Assembly: GCF_900109145.1 (NCBI RefSeq)
Contig: NZ_FNYY01000002.1
Span: forward strand, 124,001-188,000
From: Marinovum algicola
Lineage (GTDB): Bacteria > Pseudomonadota > Alphaproteobacteria > Rhodobacterales > Rhodobacteraceae
Length of the DNA stretch: 64,000 bases
Reading direction: 5' to 3'
Shown: positions 16,693-24,948 of the stretch, piece after piece
How the letters are laid out: each line of letters starts with the position of its first letter
Numbering within the stretch: position 1 is the first letter of the stretch
Position numbers and translations under genes: made by a program
Notes under the pieces: generated by a model
The model's input: only the letters and a program-made list of their open reading frames with translations
Told to the model about the DNA's origin: nothing
Databases searched by the model: none

Positions 16693-17302
16693 ACGCGGCT
16701 ATCACCACGGCAACCTGCGGCAGGCGCTGATCGACGCCGCCCTGAAGCTGATCGAAGACCGGGGGCCCACGGGCTTCACGCTCTCCGAGGCGGCAAAACA
16801 GGCGGGCGTCACCCCGGCTGCGGTCTATCGCCATTTCGAGGGGCGCGAGGACCTGATTGCCGAAGCCGCGCTTCAGGGCTACGAGATTTTCGCCGATGTC
16901 ATGGATTACGCCTATGACAGCGGCAAACCCTCGGCGCTAGCCGCTTTCGAGGCCACGGGCCGGGCCTATCTGGCCTTTGCCCGCAAGCACCCCGGCCATT
17001 ACATCGCGATGTTCGAAAGCGGCGTCTCGGTCAACAAGACACCGGATCTGGCTGCCGCCTCGGCGCGGGCGCGCGGCGTGCTGGAAAAGGCCGCCGAGGG
17101 TCTGTCGCAGCATATCCCCGCCGACAAGCGCCCGCCCGCCGCGATGTTCTCGGCGCATATCTGGGCCCTGAGCCACGGGGTGGTCGAGCTTTTCGCCCGC
17201 GGCTCGCCCGGCACCCGCAGCCCCTATCCGCCCGAAGAACTGCTTGAGGCCGGCATCGGGATTTACCTCAGGGGTCTTGGCCTGATCCCACCGGACGCGT
17301 AA
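16685..17302 (+). CDS. TetR/AcrR-family transcriptional regulator
   Basis: A 205-residue one-component repressor. The N-terminal DNA-binding domain has the TetR pattern [21 protein letters not shown] followed by the helix-turn-helix [19 protein letters not shown] (about 33-51). The C-terminal ligand-binding domain contains [11 protein letters not shown], which fits the WHG-type C-terminal domain. The start overlaps ppk2 by eight bases and the sulfotransferase follows ten bases after its stop, so the three form one transcription unit. Its target may be its own operon through the palindrome at 15779-15798, but this is inference. The ligand is unknown. Confidence 0.92.
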   Translation: MPKRGYHHGNLRQALIDAALKLIEDRGPTGFTLSEAAKQAGVTPAAVYRHFEGREDLIAEAALQGYEIFADVMDYAYDSGKPSALAAFEATGRAYLAFARKHPGHYIAMFESGVSVNKTPDLAAASARARGVLEKAAEGLSQHIPADKRPPAAMFSAHIWALSHGVVELFARGSPGTRSPYPPEELLEAGIGIYLRGLGLIPPDA

Positions 17303-17311
17303 GGCAGGCGC

Positions 17312-18169
17312 ATGAGCGACAAGACCTTCTTCCTCGGCCTCGGTGGCCAGAAATGCGGATCGAGCTGGATTCAGGCGTATCTGAACCGCCAGCAAGGCGC
17401 CGATTTCGGCCGTCTCGGTGAATATCAGATCTGGGAGAGTGACCTCGGTTCGGTCTTTGCCCGCTACCGGCTGGCCGCGCCCTCGGGCTTTCAGATGCTG
17501 CGCGCCGAGGCCAAGCGGCGGCTGGGCATGACCGAGCCGGCCGACCATCTGCGCTGGCGGATGCAGCACGACCGGCAACAGTATTTCGCCTATTTCGAAC
17601 AGTTGCTGAACCGGCCCGGCGTGACAATGACCGGCGACATCACCCCCAGCTATGCCGCCCTGCCCGCGCCGCTGCTGCAAAAGATCAAGGATGGCTTCGA
17701 AGGCCCCGGAATATCAGTGAAATGCCTGTTCTCGATGCGCGACCCGGTGTCCCGCATCCGGTCGCATTACCGGATGGACATCGACAAGGGCACGGCGCCG
17801 GAACCGGCGGATTTCGAGGCCGGGCTGCGCGGCTTTTATGCCAGCGCAGAGGCCGCGGCGCGGACGCGCTATGACATGACGCTCGAGGCGATGGAGACGG
17901 TCTTTGCACCGCAAGACCGGTTCATCTGCCTTTTCGAAGAACTGTTCACGCATGAGGGCATCGCCGATCTGGCGGCGTTTGCCGGCGTTCCGGCCGAGGC
18001 CGAGGCCGGGGGACAAAAGGTCAATGCCCGCGGCTCGGCCGGTGGCATCTCTGACGACCTGACCGCCGAAATCGCCCGGCATTACGCCCCGGTCTATGCC
18101 GCCGTCGCCCGGCGTCTGCCGCAGATCGCCCGGGTCTGGCCCAGCGCGCGGTTTCTCACCAGCGCATGA
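17312..18169 (+). CDS. Sulfotransferase family protein
   Basis: A 285-residue cytosolic PAPS-dependent sulfotransferase. The 5'-phosphosulfate loop is GGQKCGSSW at residues 11-19, and the 3'-phosphate site is LFSMRDPVSRIRSHYR near residues 137-152. Family members in roseobacters sulfate polysaccharides, lipids or small molecules; the acceptor here is unknown. It is downstream of ppk2 and tetR. Its 3' end overlaps the convergent glycosyltransferase gene by 14 bases, which suggests the two may act on the same surface glycan. Confidence 0.88.
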   Translation: MSDKTFFLGLGGQKCGSSWIQAYLNRQQGADFGRLGEYQIWESDLGSVFARYRLAAPSGFQMLRAEAKRRLGMTEPADHLRWRMQHDRQQYFAYFEQLLNRPGVTMTGDITPSYAALPAPLLQKIKDGFEGPGISVKCLFSMRDPVSRIRSHYRMDIDKGTAPEPADFEAGLRGFYASAEAAARTRYDMTLEAMETVFAPQDRFICLFEELFTHEGIADLAAFAGVPAEAEAGGQKVNARGSAGGISDDLTAEIARHYAPVYAAVARRLPQIARVWPSARFLTSA

Positions 18170-19193
18170 GCCCGGCGTCGATCAACTGCTGCGGCCCCTC
18201 GTAACGCAGCGAGTTCTCGTCGAGAAAGCTGCCCTTGCGGGCCTGCATCCGAGCCAGAAGCTCGGCGTAATAGCGGTATTTCGAGGCGCCATTGGCATGC
18301 GCCCCCCAGGCCCTGGCGCGGGCGATCTTGTCGGCGAACTGCGCGGTAAAGACAAAATGCGCCACGGTCAGCAGCACCGTGCTGCTGGGCGCGAGATTGG
18401 CGTAATGCGATCCGGTCAGCCGGCTTTCGGCGTTGCGCAACACCAGCGGCGTCTTGTGGCGCGGCGACTTCTGGAACTGTTGTGCCTTTTTCGCCCTGGA
18501 GGACATGTAAAGCCGTTGAAGCCCCCGGCGCTCCACCTTGGGTTCGATATCGAATTGCTTGAAAAGACGCGCTGTTTTCGATTTCCCCAAGAGCTCCGGC
18601 TGGCGCCCCGGCACCAGATCGACAAGCGCTTCGGCCTGGAAATACGGGTAGGCCTCGAGCAGCCCGTCAAAGCTTTTCGGCAGATCGCCCGAGAGCCCGG
18701 CAACGTTTTCCGGAAAGAATTCCACCACCGTGGCAATCGCCGAGGGCGCGCCTTCGGCCGCAAGCCGTGTCACCACCTTGGAGATCGAACTGACCCCGGG
18801 CGGCAGCAGCAGGAATTCGTCGGCATCGACATAGGCGACATAGGCGCCGTCGAAAAACAGATGCGGCAGGGCGATCTTGAAATAGGTGCCGGCGCGTTCC
18901 CTGCGGCTTTCGCCGTCGGGGTCGCGATAGGTGATCTCATCGCCAAAGCTGAGATCGGATTGCATGACCACGCAATCCGATTGCGCCGCGAGATAGGCGC
19001 TGGTGCCGTCGTCCGAGGCATCGTCGAAGATCAGGAATTGCTCGAAGCCGATGGCCCGATGATGCGCCAGGAAGGCCGGCAGGAAGCCCATCTCGTTCTT
19101 CATGGTGGAAAACAGCGTCAGCTTGCCGGCATCCACCTGCCCGCTTACCACCCGCGCCAATCGGCCCGCGTCTTCTATTCCGTATGCGCTCAT
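18156..19193 (-). CDS. Glycosyltransferase family 2-like protein
   Basis: A 345-residue GT-A-fold glycosyltransferase. After TLFSTMKNEMGFLPAFLAHHRAIG (the GT2/GT92-like MKNE opening) comes FLIFDDASDDGT with the nucleotide-binding DD, and the metal-binding DADE at residues 123-126 in AYVDADEFLLLP. The sugar donor and acceptor are unknown. The start at 19193 (MSAYGIEDAG) fits the domain start; an in-frame ATG at 19286 would run through the terminator hairpin of the neighbouring ribosomal genes. It is convergent with and overlaps the sulfotransferase. Confidence 0.85.
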   Translation of the reverse strand: MSAYGIEDAGRLARVVSGQVDAGKLTLFSTMKNEMGFLPAFLAHHRAIGFEQFLIFDDASDDGTSAYLAAQSDCVVMQSDLSFGDEITYRDPDGESRRERAGTYFKIALPHLFFDGAYVAYVDADEFLLLPPGVSSISKVVTRLAAEGAPSAIATVVEFFPENVAGLSGDLPKSFDGLLEAYPYFQAEALVDLVPGRQPELLGKSKTARLFKQFDIEPKVERRGLQRLYMSSRAKKAQQFQKSPRHKTPLVLRNAESRLTGSHYANLAPSSTVLLTVAHFVFTAQFADKIARARAWGAHANGASKYRYYAELLARMQARKGSFLDENSLRYEGPQQLIDAGLMRW

Positions 19194-19247
19194 GGCAGTG
19201 CCTTCGGATGTTGCGGGCCGCGCGTCAAGCCCCCTCGCCCCGCGCAT

Positions 19248-19277
19248 GAAAAAGGCCGCCCCGAAAGGCGGCCTTTT
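19248..19277 (-). terminator. Rho-independent terminator of rplM-rpsI
   Basis: GGCCGCC (19254-19260) and GGCGGCC (19267-19273) form a stem with loop CCGAAA. On the minus strand it is followed by a run of T (A-run at 19249-19253); on the plus strand TTTT follows, so it may work in both directions. Confidence 0.85.
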
Positions 19278-19297
19278 CCGATACATGTCCGTAAAGC

Positions 19298-19786
19298 TTA
19301 ACGCTTGGAGAACTGGAAGCTCCGGCGGGCCTTGCGGCGGCCGTATTTCTTCCGTTCCACAACCCGGCTGTCGCGGGTCAGGAAGCCGGCGGCTTTCAGC
19401 GCGCCGCGCAGCGAGGGATCGTAAAGTTGCAGCGCCTTGGAGATGCCGTGCTTGACCGCACCGGCCTGACCCGAGAGACCACCGCCCTTGACGGTTGCCT
19501 GCACGTCGAACTGGTCTTCGACACCGGCCACGGTAAAGGGCTGGCGCAGGATCATTTGCAGCACGGGACGCGCGAAATAGGTGTTCAGCTCGCGGCCATT
19601 GACCGAGACCTTGCCGGAGCCCGGCTTGATCCAGACACGGGCAACCGCGTCTTTCCGCTTGCCGGTGGCATAGGCCCGGCCGAGCTCGTCACGGACGGGT
19701 TCGCGCGGGGTTTCCACCTCGGTCACGGCTTCGACACCGCCGGTGACGGCGTTCAGGTCTTCCAGGGAATTCACTTGCTCAGCCAT
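19298..19786 (-). CDS. rpsI: 30S ribosomal protein S9
   Basis: Ribosomal protein S9 of the small-subunit head; its C-terminal tail contacts P-site tRNA. The 162-residue protein has an N-terminal alphaproteobacterial extension of about 30 residues ([17 protein letters not shown]) before the conserved [17 protein letters not shown]. It also has [47 protein letters not shown] and the terminal SKR, which is essential for the tRNA contact. Its ATG overlaps the rplM stop by one base (TAATG), giving the standard coupled L13-S9 operon. Confidence 0.98.
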   Translation of the reverse strand: MAEQVNSLEDLNAVTGGVEAVTEVETPREPVRDELGRAYATGKRKDAVARVWIKPGSGKVSVNGRELNTYFARPVLQMILRQPFTVAGVEDQFDVQATVKGGGLSGQAGAVKHGISKALQLYDPSLRGALKAAGFLTRDSRVVERKKYGRRKARRSFQFSKR

Positions 19787-20250
19787 TATTTCGCCACCCG
19801 GGTGTTTTTCGAGTTCATGTTCTTGACGTCGAGCACTTCGGGCGACTGCGCCTCGTGGGGGTGCTCGGTGCCGGCATAGACGCGCAGGTTGGTCATCTGC
19901 TGGCGCGCCAGACGGTTGCCCGGCAGCATGCGCTTGACCGCCAGGGTCACGACGCGCTCGGGGTGGGCGCCCTCGAGGATCTGCTGTTTGGTGCGCGACT
20001 TGATGCCGCCCGGGTGGCCGGTGTGCCAATAGTGGTTTTCTTCGCGCTTCTTGCCGGTCAGCTGAACCTTGTCGGCATTGACGATGATGACATTGTCACC
20101 ACAGTCCATGTGGGGCGTGAAGGAAGGCTTGTGCTTGCCGCGCAGGCGGGTGGCGACGATCGAGGCGAGACGGCCGAGCACCACGCCTTCGGCGTCGATG
20201 ACGATCCATTTCTTCTCGATGTCTGCCGGAGTCGCAGAGAAGGTTTTCAT
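19786..20250 (-). CDS. rplM: 50S ribosomal protein L13
   Basis: Early-assembly protein L13 of the large subunit, 154 residues. Conserved text includes [52 protein letters not shown] and [24 protein letters not shown]. It is the first gene of the rplM-rpsI operon, with a promoter at 20320-20347 and a leader of roughly 60 bases. Confidence 0.98.
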   Translation of the reverse strand: MKTFSATPADIEKKWIVIDAEGVVLGRLASIVATRLRGKHKPSFTPHMDCGDNVIIVNADKVQLTGKKREENHYWHTGHPGGIKSRTKQQILEGAHPERVVTLAVKRMLPGNRLARQQMTNLRVYAGTEHPHEAQSPEVLDVKNMNSKNTRVAK

Positions 20251-20319
20251 ATCGGGTCTACCCTTGGGTCTTGAGTTCCGACGCCTCGGGGAGACCCCGG
20301 CGCCAAATTCGATGGGCGG

Positions 20320-20347
20320 GTTATAAAGACTGCAAAGACACAGTCAA
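20320..20347 (-). promoter_or_regulatory. Sigma70-type promoter of rplM-rpsI
   Basis: On the minus strand TTGACT (20347-20342), a 16-base spacer and TATAAC (20325-20320) are close to consensus. Immediately upstream (20351-20411) the DNA is strikingly AT-rich, as expected for an UP element that strengthens ribosomal protein promoters. Confidence 0.75.
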
Positions 20348-20413
20348 GATGCGTTAGCGCGAATTAATATAGCTATTTCAAATACTTGTAAATTAGGTAT
20401 CTAAATACCCCAT

Positions 20414-21811
20414 TCAGACACCGATATTTTCCGGCGGCTTGTCCAGCAACCGGCGCAGGCGCAGCATCGCATCCTCGAAAGAGGCCAGCGTCACCTCGGC
20501 ATTGACGGCGATGCGTACCGCGTGGGGCACCCTCGCGTCGCGCATGGCGAAATCCTCGGCGCTGCGGATCTTGAGGCCCTGCGCCTCGGCTGCCTGGCAG
20601 AAGGCCGAGACCCGCCAGCCCTCGGGCAGACGCAGCCAGAAAAAGGGCACATCGGGGTTCCAAGTCAGATCGTAGCTGCCCAGGGTATTCACCCCGACGC
20701 GAATGTAACGCTCCACCTCGGTGCGAACCTCGGCCACCAGCCTGTCGGCCGACGCCGCGCCGAGCAAACGCCCGATCATCTCGGCCAGCGGGGTCGAGAG
20801 GCCGAAAAAGCCGTATTCGGCGGCGCGGCGCAGGGTGGTGTCGCTGCCTCGCGGCGCCACAGCAAAGCCGACCCGCAGCGCCGGGGTCAGCAGCTTGGAG
20901 ATCGAAGCGATGTACCAGGTCTGATCCGGCAGCAGCATGCGATAGCCGGGCAGTCGCGTTTCGGACAGGCGGTAACAATCGTCCTCCAGAATGTTCAGCC
21001 CGCGCGCCCGCGCCACCTCGGCAATGGCTTCGCGGCGGTCGAGCGGGGTGTGCAGGCAGGTCGGGCTCTGCACCTCGGGCGAGGTGCAGAAAAGCTGCGC
21101 CGCATGGGTGCGCGCCAACCGGTCGAGCTCTTCCGGGATCACCCCCCTGGCGTCCATCGGCACCGGCACCACCTCGGCGCGCAACAGTTCGGCGGCACGG
21201 CGGAAACCCGGATAAGACAGCTCTTCGACCAGAATAACCGGCCGCCGCCCGCGCAGAACGCATTGCATCACCAAGGACACCGCATTCTGTCCGCCATGGG
21301 TAAAGACCAGCCGGTCGGGATCGACCGGCCCCAGCCGCGCGGTCGAGAGCCAGCGCGCCGCCGCCTGGCGCGCGCTGTCGGAGGCGCCGGCGGAGGGATA
21401 GTTGAGCAGATCGGTCGCATCGCTCTCGGCCACCTCGCGCAGGGTGCGGCGGATCGCGTCGACCTGGCCGACATCGGGCAATTGCGGGCTGAAAAGCGAT
21501 ACAATCCCGGTTTCGCGCGGCGGATTGCGGATCAGCAGGCGCGGCTCCGGCGCCGCCCTGTCGTCCTGCCCCGCCACAAAGGTGCCGCGCCCCACCTCGG
21601 CCCGCAACACGCCCTTGTCCGTCAGAACCGAATAGGCCCGCGCCACCGTGCCCGGGGTTATTTTCAGCTCCCATGCGAGATCCCGCACCGGCGGCAGCTT
21701 GTCACCCCGGGCAAGCTTGCCCTCGGCGATGGCGCTGCCGATCAACTCGGCCACGGCACGATATTTCGGACCGTCCATGCCGGAAATATCACCGATTGAA
21801 ATTGTATCCAT
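20414..21811 (-). CDS. MocR/GntR-type PLP-dependent transcriptional regulator
   Basis: A 465-residue fusion of a GntR winged helix (about residues 15-80, with GDKLPPVRDLAWELKITPGTV) to an aminotransferase class-I fold. The PLP-binding Lys is Lys306 in SISKLLTPALRVGF, and EDDCY (276-280) holds the pyridine-contacting Asp. MocR proteins usually regulate the adjacent divergent gene in response to PLP or an amine. Here the divergent gene encodes a DUF1127 protein, and two ATTGT/ACAAT palindromes lie between them. ATG 21811 is preferred because GGAAA lies upstream; an in-frame ATG at 21832 has no ribosome site. Confidence 0.92.
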   Translation of the reverse strand: MDTISIGDISGMDGPKYRAVAELIGSAIAEGKLARGDKLPPVRDLAWELKITPGTVARAYSVLTDKGVLRAEVGRGTFVAGQDDRAAPEPRLLIRNPPRETGIVSLFSPQLPDVGQVDAIRRTLREVAESDATDLLNYPSAGASDSARQAAARWLSTARLGPVDPDRLVFTHGGQNAVSLVMQCVLRGRRPVILVEELSYPGFRRAAELLRAEVVPVPMDARGVIPEELDRLARTHAAQLFCTSPEVQSPTCLHTPLDRREAIAEVARARGLNILEDDCYRLSETRLPGYRMLLPDQTWYIASISKLLTPALRVGFAVAPRGSDTTLRRAAEYGFFGLSTPLAEMIGRLLGAASADRLVAEVRTEVERYIRVGVNTLGSYDLTWNPDVPFFWLRLPEGWRVSAFCQAAEAQGLKIRSAEDFAMRDARVPHAVRIAVNAEVTLASFEDAMLRLRRLLDKPPENIGV

Positions 21812-21817
21812 CACAAT
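21801..21817 (-). promoter_or_regulatory. ATTGT-N7-ACAAT inverted repeat at the mocR start
   Basis: ATTGT (21801-21805) and ACAAT (21813-21817) flank seven bases that include the regulator's start codon. A related copy lies at 21875-21890 before the DUF1127 gene. The pair suggests an autoregulatory site. Confidence 0.4.
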
Positions 21818-21874
21818 ATTTCCATGGATCATTACACATGTTCAATGTATCAATTATCTACGGCAATTCGCCGC

Positions 21875-21890
21875 ATTGTGTCAATACAAT
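21875..21890 (+). promoter_or_regulatory. ATTGT-N6-ACAAT inverted repeat before the DUF1127 gene
   Basis: ATTGT (21875-21879) and ACAAT (21886-21890) form a second copy of the element at the regulator start, 18 bases before the DUF1127 ATG. TACAAT (21885-21890) could also serve as a -10 hexamer. Confidence 0.4.
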
Positions 21891-21907
21891 TCACGAAAGG
21901 ATCTCCC

Positions 21908-22138
21908 ATGGCACATCTCCAGCAGACCCCAGCGCAGGCAGCAGGCTTTCTTGACGGCCGTCCCCTGACCCCGATCGCATCGGTGGCGCTCAAGGCGGTC
22001 GTGGCGATTGCCAAGTGGGAGGCCCACCACCGCACCCGCACCAAGCTGAAACATCTCGATGATCACCTGCTCAGGGACATCGGCGTGACGCGCGATCTGG
22101 CCGAACGAGAGGCCGCTCGCCCGTTCTGGCAGGGGTAG
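21908..22138 (+). CDS. DUF1127 small protein
   Basis: A 76-residue basic protein ending in the DUF1127 motif (HHRTRTKLKHLDDHLLRDIG, then VTRDLAEREAARPFW). DUF1127 proteins in alphaproteobacteria are short arginine-rich regulators, some of which affect RNA turnover and carbon or phosphate metabolism. Which function applies here is not known. The start at 21908 has an AAAGGA ribosome site. It is divergent from the MocR regulator gene and likely its target, and is followed by a good terminator. Confidence 0.87.
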   Translation: MAHLQQTPAQAAGFLDGRPLTPIASVALKAVVAIAKWEAHHRTRTKLKHLDDHLLRDIGVTRDLAEREAARPFWQG

Positions 22139-22164
22139 ATCCCTCTCCTGACAGACCTCTTCCT

Positions 22165-22195
22165 GGGCCCGGGGCGATGCCTCCGGGCCTTTTTT
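22165..22195 (+). terminator. Rho-independent terminator after the DUF1127 gene
   Basis: GGCCCGG (22166-22172) pairs with CCGGGCC (22183-22189), followed by six T (22190-22195). Confidence 0.85.
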
Positions 22196-22219
22196 CTGCC
22201 GCCGCCAGGTGAGGCCCCC

Positions 22220-22241
22220 GTCCCGGGCCCCGCCCCGGGAC
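22220..22241. repeat. GC-rich REP-like palindrome
   Basis: GTCCCGGG (22220-22227) and CCCGGGAC (22234-22241) form an 8-base perfect stem with a 6-base loop, in the gap between a terminator and a convergent gene end. The shape resembles intergenic REP-type palindromes of alphaproteobacteria; one copy in the window cannot prove a family. Confidence 0.3.
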
Positions 22242-22286
22242 CTCGTGGTCCCTTGCCCAGAGCCCCGACGCAGGTCCGGGCGCGCC

Positions 22287-22709
22287 TCAGCGCCCGGGCG
22301 GGATCGAATAGGTCAGGTTCGCCCGGGCGACCGGCGACGCCTGGCCTTCGGAATAGAGCAGGCAATCCACCACGCTCAGCGCCCGGCCGATCTTCAACAA
22401 CCGGAACTGCCCCAGCACATCCGCCCCCGCCGCAGGCTTGCGCATGAAATCGATCGAGCAATTGGTTGTCACCGCCAGCGCCTGGCGCCCGATCCGCGAC
22501 ATCGTCGCAACATAGGCGCCGACATCGGCCAGCGCGAACATTGCCGGGCCCGAGACCGTGCCGCCGGGCCGCAGGTGCCGCTCCGAGGCATGCAGCCGCA
22601 TCACCAGTACCTCCTCGTCGAGCCGGTCGATGGAGAACATCCCCTCGACCTGCGGAAAGACCTCGCTCAGAAACTCTGTCATCTCTTCGGCGTTCACGAC
22701 GATTGTCAT
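22287..22709 (-). CDS. PaaI-family hotdog thioesterase
   Basis: A 140-residue single-hotdog acyl-CoA thioesterase. The helix motif GGTVSGPAMFALADVGAY carries the catalytic Asp/Glu position (Asp in LADVG) and corresponds to HGG...ALAD in PaaI. DFMRKPAAGADVLGQFRLLKIGR follows as the second half of the fold. Such enzymes release CoA from phenylacetyl- or other acyl-CoA esters. It is divergent from an enoyl-CoA hydratase gene 56 bases away, which supports a role in acyl-CoA breakdown, but the substrate is not evident. Confidence 0.88.
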   Translation of the reverse strand: MTIVVNAEEMTEFLSEVFPQVEGMFSIDRLDEEVLVMRLHASERHLRPGGTVSGPAMFALADVGAYVATMSRIGRQALAVTTNCSIDFMRKPAAGADVLGQFRLLKIGRALSVVDCLLYSEGQASPVARANLTYSIPPGR

Positions 22710-22765
22710 TCTTCCCTCTTGCGCTGTGTGACGCTAGGCTGCCGCCCAGGCCAAGGGAGGGCAAG

Positions 22766-23551
22766 ATGGCGATTTTGGAACGTTGCGACACCGGGGCCGT
22801 GGCCCATTTGCGGATGAACGCGCCCGAGCGGCTGAACGCGCTGTCCGACGAAATGCTGGCCGAGCTCCAGGCCCAGATCGATGCCCTGCGCGCGGACACC
22901 AGCGTTCGCGCGGTGGTGATCTCCGGCGCCGGCAAGGCGTTCTGCGCCGGTCACGACCTCAAGCAGATGACCCGGGGGCGACAGGCCGAAGATGGTGGCA
23001 AGGCCTATTTCGCCGATCTCTTCGACCGCTGCGCCAGCGTGATGACCGGGCTGACCCGCCTGCCCCAGCCGGTGATCGCCCAGGTGCATGGCATCGCCAC
23101 CGCCGCCGGTTGCCAGATGGTGGCAAGCTGCGACATGGCGGTCGCGGCCGAGGGCACGCGGTTTGGCGTCAACGGCGTCAACATCGGGTTGTTCTGCTCG
23201 ACGCCGATGGTGGCGCTGACCCGCAATATCCCGCGCAAGAAGGCCTTTGAAATGCTCACCACCGGCCAGTTCATCGAAGCCGACGAAGCCGAGACCCTGG
23301 GCCTCGTCAACCGCGTCGTGCCCGCCGAGGCGCTCGAGGCCGAGGCCCGGGCGCTGGCCGAACAAGTCGCCGAAAAGCTGGGTACGGCGGTGCGCATCGG
23401 CAAACAGGCCTTCTACGCCCAGGCCGAGATGGGGCTCGACGCGGCCTATGCCTATACCGGCCAGGTCATGGTCGAGAACATGCTCGACCGCGATACCACC
23501 GAGGGCATCAGCGCCTTTCTGGATAAACGTCCCGCCAGCTGGCGGCAGTGA
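22766..23551 (+). CDS. Enoyl-CoA hydratase/isomerase family protein
   Basis: A 261-residue crotonase-fold protein. The two oxyanion-hole segments are SGAGKAFCAGHDLKQM (about residues 52-67) and GIATAAGCQMVASCDMAVA (about 111-129). The region VNIGLFCSTPMVALTRNIP resembles the ECHDC3-like branch. The usual catalytic glutamates are not both clear, so true hydratase activity is uncertain. It starts at 22766 after GGAGG, divergent from the PaaI thioesterase, and is followed after 39 bases by trmFO. Confidence 0.9.
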   Translation: MAILERCDTGAVAHLRMNAPERLNALSDEMLAELQAQIDALRADTSVRAVVISGAGKAFCAGHDLKQMTRGRQAEDGGKAYFADLFDRCASVMTGLTRLPQPVIAQVHGIATAAGCQMVASCDMAVAAEGTRFGVNGVNIGLFCSTPMVALTRNIPRKKAFEMLTTGQFIEADEAETLGLVNRVVPAEALEAEARALAEQVAEKLGTAVRIGKQAFYAQAEMGLDAAYAYTGQVMVENMLDRDTTEGISAFLDKRPASWRQ

Positions 23552-23590
23552 CCCTTTGACAGCCCCGCCAAAAGGCGTATGTGAGCGCGC

Positions 23591-24943
23591 ATGACACAAG
23601 AGCTTCATATCGTCGGCGGCGGCATGGCCGGATCCGAGGCCGCCTGGCAGGCCGCGCAACTGGGCGTCAATGTGGTGATCCACGAGATGCGCCCCAAGGT
23701 CGAAACCTTTGCCCATCGCACCGGCAATCTGGCCGAGATGGTCTGTTCCAATTCCTTCCGTTCGGATGACGACGAACAGAACGCCGTCGGCCTGCTGCAT
23801 TGGGAAATGCGCGCGGCAGACGGCCTCATCATGGCCACCGCCGACCGTCACCGCCTGCCCGCCGGCGGTGCCCTGGCGGTCGACCGCGACCCCTTTGCCG
23901 AGGATGTGACCGCGGCGCTCAAGGCGCTGCCCAACGTTCGGGTGGAGTATGGCGAGATCACCGAGCTGCCGCGCGACGGCCAGTGGATCATCGCCACTGG
24001 CCCGCTGACCTCTTCGGCGCTGGGCCAGGCCATCGCCGCCGAGACCGGCGCCGATGCGCTCGCCTTCTTCGACGCCATCGCGCCGATCGTCTATGCCGAG
24101 AGCATCGACATGTCCAAGGCTTGGATGCAGTCGCGCTACGACAAGGGCGAGACCGAGGAAGAGCGCAAGGCCTATCTCAACTGCCCGATGGACCGCGCCC
24201 AATACGAGGCCTTCATCGACGCCCTGCTCGCCGCCGACAAGACCGAGTTCCACGACGGCGAGACGGCCGGCTATTTCGACGGCTGCCTGCCGATCGAGGT
24301 CATGGCCGAACGCGGCCGCGAGACCCTGCGCCATGGCCCGATGAAGCCCGTGGGCCTGACCAACCCGCATCAGCCCGACGTCAAGGCCCATGCGGTCGTC
24401 CAGTTGCGCCGGGATAACGCGCTGGGCACGCTCTACAATATCGTCGGCTTCCAGACCAAGATGAAATACGGCGCCCAGACCGAGGTGCTGCGGATGATCC
24501 CCGGGTTGGAAGAAGCGCGCTTTGCCCGGCTCGGCGGCATCCACCGCAACACCTTCCTCAACTCGCCGACCCTGCTGGATGCGCAGATGCGGCTGAAATC
24601 GCGGCCCAACATCCGCTTTGCCGGCCAGATCACCGGTGTCGAGGGCTATGTCGAGAGCGCCGCCATGGGGCTGTTGGCGGGACGCATGGCCGCCGCCGAA
24701 ATCCTTGGCCGGCCGCTGCCCGAGGTGCCGCAGGACAGCGCCATGGGCGCGCTGATCCACCACATCACCGGCGGCGCCGAGGCCAAGACCTTTCAGCCGA
24801 TGAACGTCAACTTCGGGCTGTTCCGCCCGGTCGACGGGCTCAAGGGCGGGCGCCGCGGCCGCAAGGACCGCTACAAGGCCTATACCGACCGCGCCAAAGC
24901 GGCCTGGCAGGACTGGCTCGGCGCGATGGCCAGCGCCGCCTGA
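23591..24943 (+). CDS. trmFO: Methylenetetrahydrofolate--tRNA-(uracil-5-)-methyltransferase TrmFO
   Basis: TrmFO forms m5U54 in the T-loop of tRNA, using methylene-THF as carbon donor and FAD as reductant. The 450-residue flavoprotein has the FAD fingerprint [13 protein letters not shown] near the start and HEMRP. It also shows the catalytic-cysteine region [22 protein letters not shown], and NVNFGLFRP near the end, where the family ends. The length is normal. It is immediately followed by gluQ (gap of five bases), so two tRNA-modifying enzymes are cotranscribed. Confidence 0.96.
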   Translation: MTQELHIVGGGMAGSEAAWQAAQLGVNVVIHEMRPKVETFAHRTGNLAEMVCSNSFRSDDDEQNAVGLLHWEMRAADGLIMATADRHRLPAGGALAVDRDPFAEDVTAALKALPNVRVEYGEITELPRDGQWIIATGPLTSSALGQAIAAETGADALAFFDAIAPIVYAESIDMSKAWMQSRYDKGETEEERKAYLNCPMDRAQYEAFIDALLAADKTEFHDGETAGYFDGCLPIEVMAERGRETLRHGPMKPVGLTNPHQPDVKAHAVVQLRRDNALGTLYNIVGFQTKMKYGAQTEVLRMIPGLEEARFARLGGIHRNTFLNSPTLLDAQMRLKSRPNIRFAGQITGVEGYVESAAMGLLAGRMAAAEILGRPLPEVPQDSAMGALIHHITGGAEAKTFQPMNVNFGLFRPVDGLKGGRRGRKDRYKAYTDRAKAAWQDWLGAMASAA

Positions 24944-24948
24944 CCCCC

